A stretch of DNA of 64,000 nt from Leucocoprinus leucothites (lineage: Eukaryota; Basidiomycota; Agaricomycetes; Agaricales; Agaricaceae). A program made the position numbers and the translations under genes. Under the pieces are notes generated by a model. It did no database searches. It saw only the letters and a list, made by a program, of their open reading frames with translations, and was not told where the DNA came from. Positions 62,501 through 64,000 of the stretch are shown piece by piece; position 1 is the first letter of the stretch; each line of letters starts with the position of its first letter. The DNA is taken from contig JAACJO010000012.1 of NCBI GenBank assembly GCA_013368445.1, positions 186,001 to 250,000 on the forward strand, given 5' to 3'.

Positions 62501-64000
62501 ATCGATATAGTGACTTTTCCACCTAATGGTGGTACTAGGAATTTTCGTTGTTGTTGTGGTGGAGGTGGTGGTCGCCTGTTAATTGTTGCTTCCGTTGGTC
62601 AATTGCAGGGAGAAAAAGGCTAGGGCCACTTACAGCCAGTATGATACTGTCATGGATTTTCGGTCTCGAGACATCTGCACTGACATGTACTTGGCCCAGC
62701 CGAGAGAACGCATCCTCTCAGCCTTTCAGGGAAGGGGTTAGGAATGCCATCGAAAGCTAGTAAAAATAACACTGACCTGATACCATAGAATTTCCAGCTG
62801 ATAGGACAATGATATCATCTCTAGATCCCCGGCTTCACGTTAGAGAAAGCATCAGGAACTGATGCAAATGACGACCTACGAAGGAAGTTGAACATGCGAA
62901 CCAACGGTGCATCAACATAACCCAGAGGCAGTTTCGGTCGAGGAGGGGGTTCGAAACCTGGTGGAAACGGCTGCTCAGGTTTAGGTCGCTGCACGTAAAG
63001 TCCTAACCGGGAATCGGCTTCTTCTGTGATATGGCGCTTCAGAATTCCACTCGGTATTCGAGGAAATTCTACGAATAATCAATCACATTCCAGGGAAGTA
63101 GGTTGGGATGACACATACCTTGCAGAGTCGCCACATCACCGCCGACTTCGATCAGGAACTCGACATTCACAAAGAACCAGCCATCATCTGGACCTACACC
63201 GCTTAGGCAGAGAGACGTCTCGAAGAGGTTCGGAACCGTGAAATAGACTCTGCCATCAGCTGGTCGGATGAATCAGTAGAGATTGCTTGTAGAGTTGGGA
63301 GTTACTTTACCTATCCGGTATTGCGCCATCTCCACCGGAACGATTTCAGACATCCGCAAGCGAAAGCGGATGGCTTCTTCAATGCCAGACAACGTCTTGC
63401 GGACCTCTGCATCGGTCAATGGTGTTTGAGGGATGATGTATTTCTGCAGAGGTAATTTAGCCTGTAGTTTCGTGTTTAAGTGGTTCCGTAAGTACCTTAA
63501 CGCATGTAGGTAGACGCAGATACGATCCAGTAGTCAGAACGTCAAGAGAAGTGAGAAGATCGTGGTTACGCAATCTGGAGGCAGTTCATATCCCTGTAGT
63601 AAAGTAAGGTTCGGCGACGGGAACTTGCCTTGCGGGGTCCAGCATGTCTCGCGCATTTTTGAGGGCCCGCGTCACGTCCTCGAATTGTTGGTTTTGGCCC
63701 GAGAGGAATACGGTTATATTCTGTGCGGTATAAACGGCATGGCTCGTTAGAAATTTATGAGGGCATTACCATGCACTTCTGCACAACATCGGCGTCTCTC
63801 GACCACTTTGCTACAGCGTACAGTTTCACCACCTGCTTCTTTGTTTTCACCACCCAGTCTGCCAAGGTCCGTTTCCTCGTTATATCCGACATTCCCGGCA
63901 ACCTAGCGGTGCAAAGAACATTATAAAATACACCAACACGAAGTTGACAAAGTATCCATACGTTTCTGCCATTTCAGAGAGTTCGGAGTAGATGTCCTGC
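59572..64000 (-). CDS. MED14: MED14 (Rgr1), Mediator backbone subunit, partial at right edge
   Basis: Scaffold subunit linking head, middle and tail of the Mediator complex for RNA polymerase II transcription. The start lies beyond the right edge. The first visible exon reads QDIYSELSEMAET, followed after an intron by LPGMSDITRKRTLADWVVKT and KKQVVKLYAVAKWSRDADVV with QKCM, then NITVFLSGQNQQFEDVTRAL, LRNHDLLTSLDVLTTGSYLR and LPTCVKKYIIPQTPL, the typical Med14 N-terminal domain. Later exons contain VYFTVPNLFETSLCLSGVGP, FEFMVEFLIEVGG-like sequence and FPRIPSGILKRHITEEADSR. Many (15 or more) short introns follow. The 3' end reads EVVKSGLAAGDIRPGKIARI and ends GSGMPKPSALPVKAS. It is the only truncated gene of the window. 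Confidence 0.9.

Noticed and set aside
62929..62990. tRNA-like GGTTCGAAACC string
   Set aside because: It lies within a MED14 exon and has no cloverleaf partners.

Overview
The window reads as nuclear DNA of a filamentous basidiomycete, most likely a wood- or litter-decaying agaricomycete. The evidence is: protein-coding genes broken by many short introns (about 50-65 nt, GT..AG, with CTAAC/CTGAC-like branch sites); compact gene spacing on both strands; protein families typical of Agaricomycetes (CorA-like proteins of the NWIPS type, FucP-type sugar permease, class II secretory peroxidases); and no tRNA, rRNA, prokaryotic operon or CRISPR signal. Coordinates given for multi-exon genes run from the first base of the start codon to the last base of the stop codon and include introns. 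I deduced exon junctions by hand from splice sites and reading-phase agreement.

Layout. 0.3-9.9 kb: a Ran1/Ksp1-type protein kinase, UTP6 (ribosome biogenesis), an unrecognised low-complexity protein and GOT1. 10-24 kb: a FucP-type sugar permease, a small acidic protein with a bacterial-like DUF6924 motif, RACK1, a nucleoside hydrolase, an amino-acid permease, a doubtful short gene, an unusual bZIP factor and the arsenite exporter ACR3. 25-38 kb: BUB2, a large adaptin that looks like AP-4 epsilon, an unrecognised 533-residue protein, a CorA-like metal transporter and the primase catalytic subunit PRI1. 39.6-44.8 kb: two tandem class II peroxidases, both with a complete Mn(II)-binding triad and no surface Trp, hence short manganese peroxidases. 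45-64 kb: a multi-pass membrane protein, a PHD-finger protein, a degenerate membrane-tethered Hsp70-like protein, PEP carboxykinase, a Naa50-like acetyltransferase, a very long SLX1 nuclease with AT-hooks, and MED14 running off the right edge.

Most genes are housekeeping and unrelated in function, so no operon-like logic is expected. The accessory content is the peroxidase pair, with ACR3, CorA-like, FucP and amino-acid permeases as transport functions common in saprotrophs. The most unusual signals are the gene structure of the first peroxidase (12 introns against 7 in its neighbour, including predicted 8-nt and 10-nt microexons that are needed to keep the reading frame), the SLX1 architecture (zinc-binding region split by about 160 residues, two AT-hooks, a possible broken C-terminal extension), and an Hsp70-fold protein that has lost its ATP phosphate-binding loop. 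I found no convincing mobile element and no wholly new multi-gene system.
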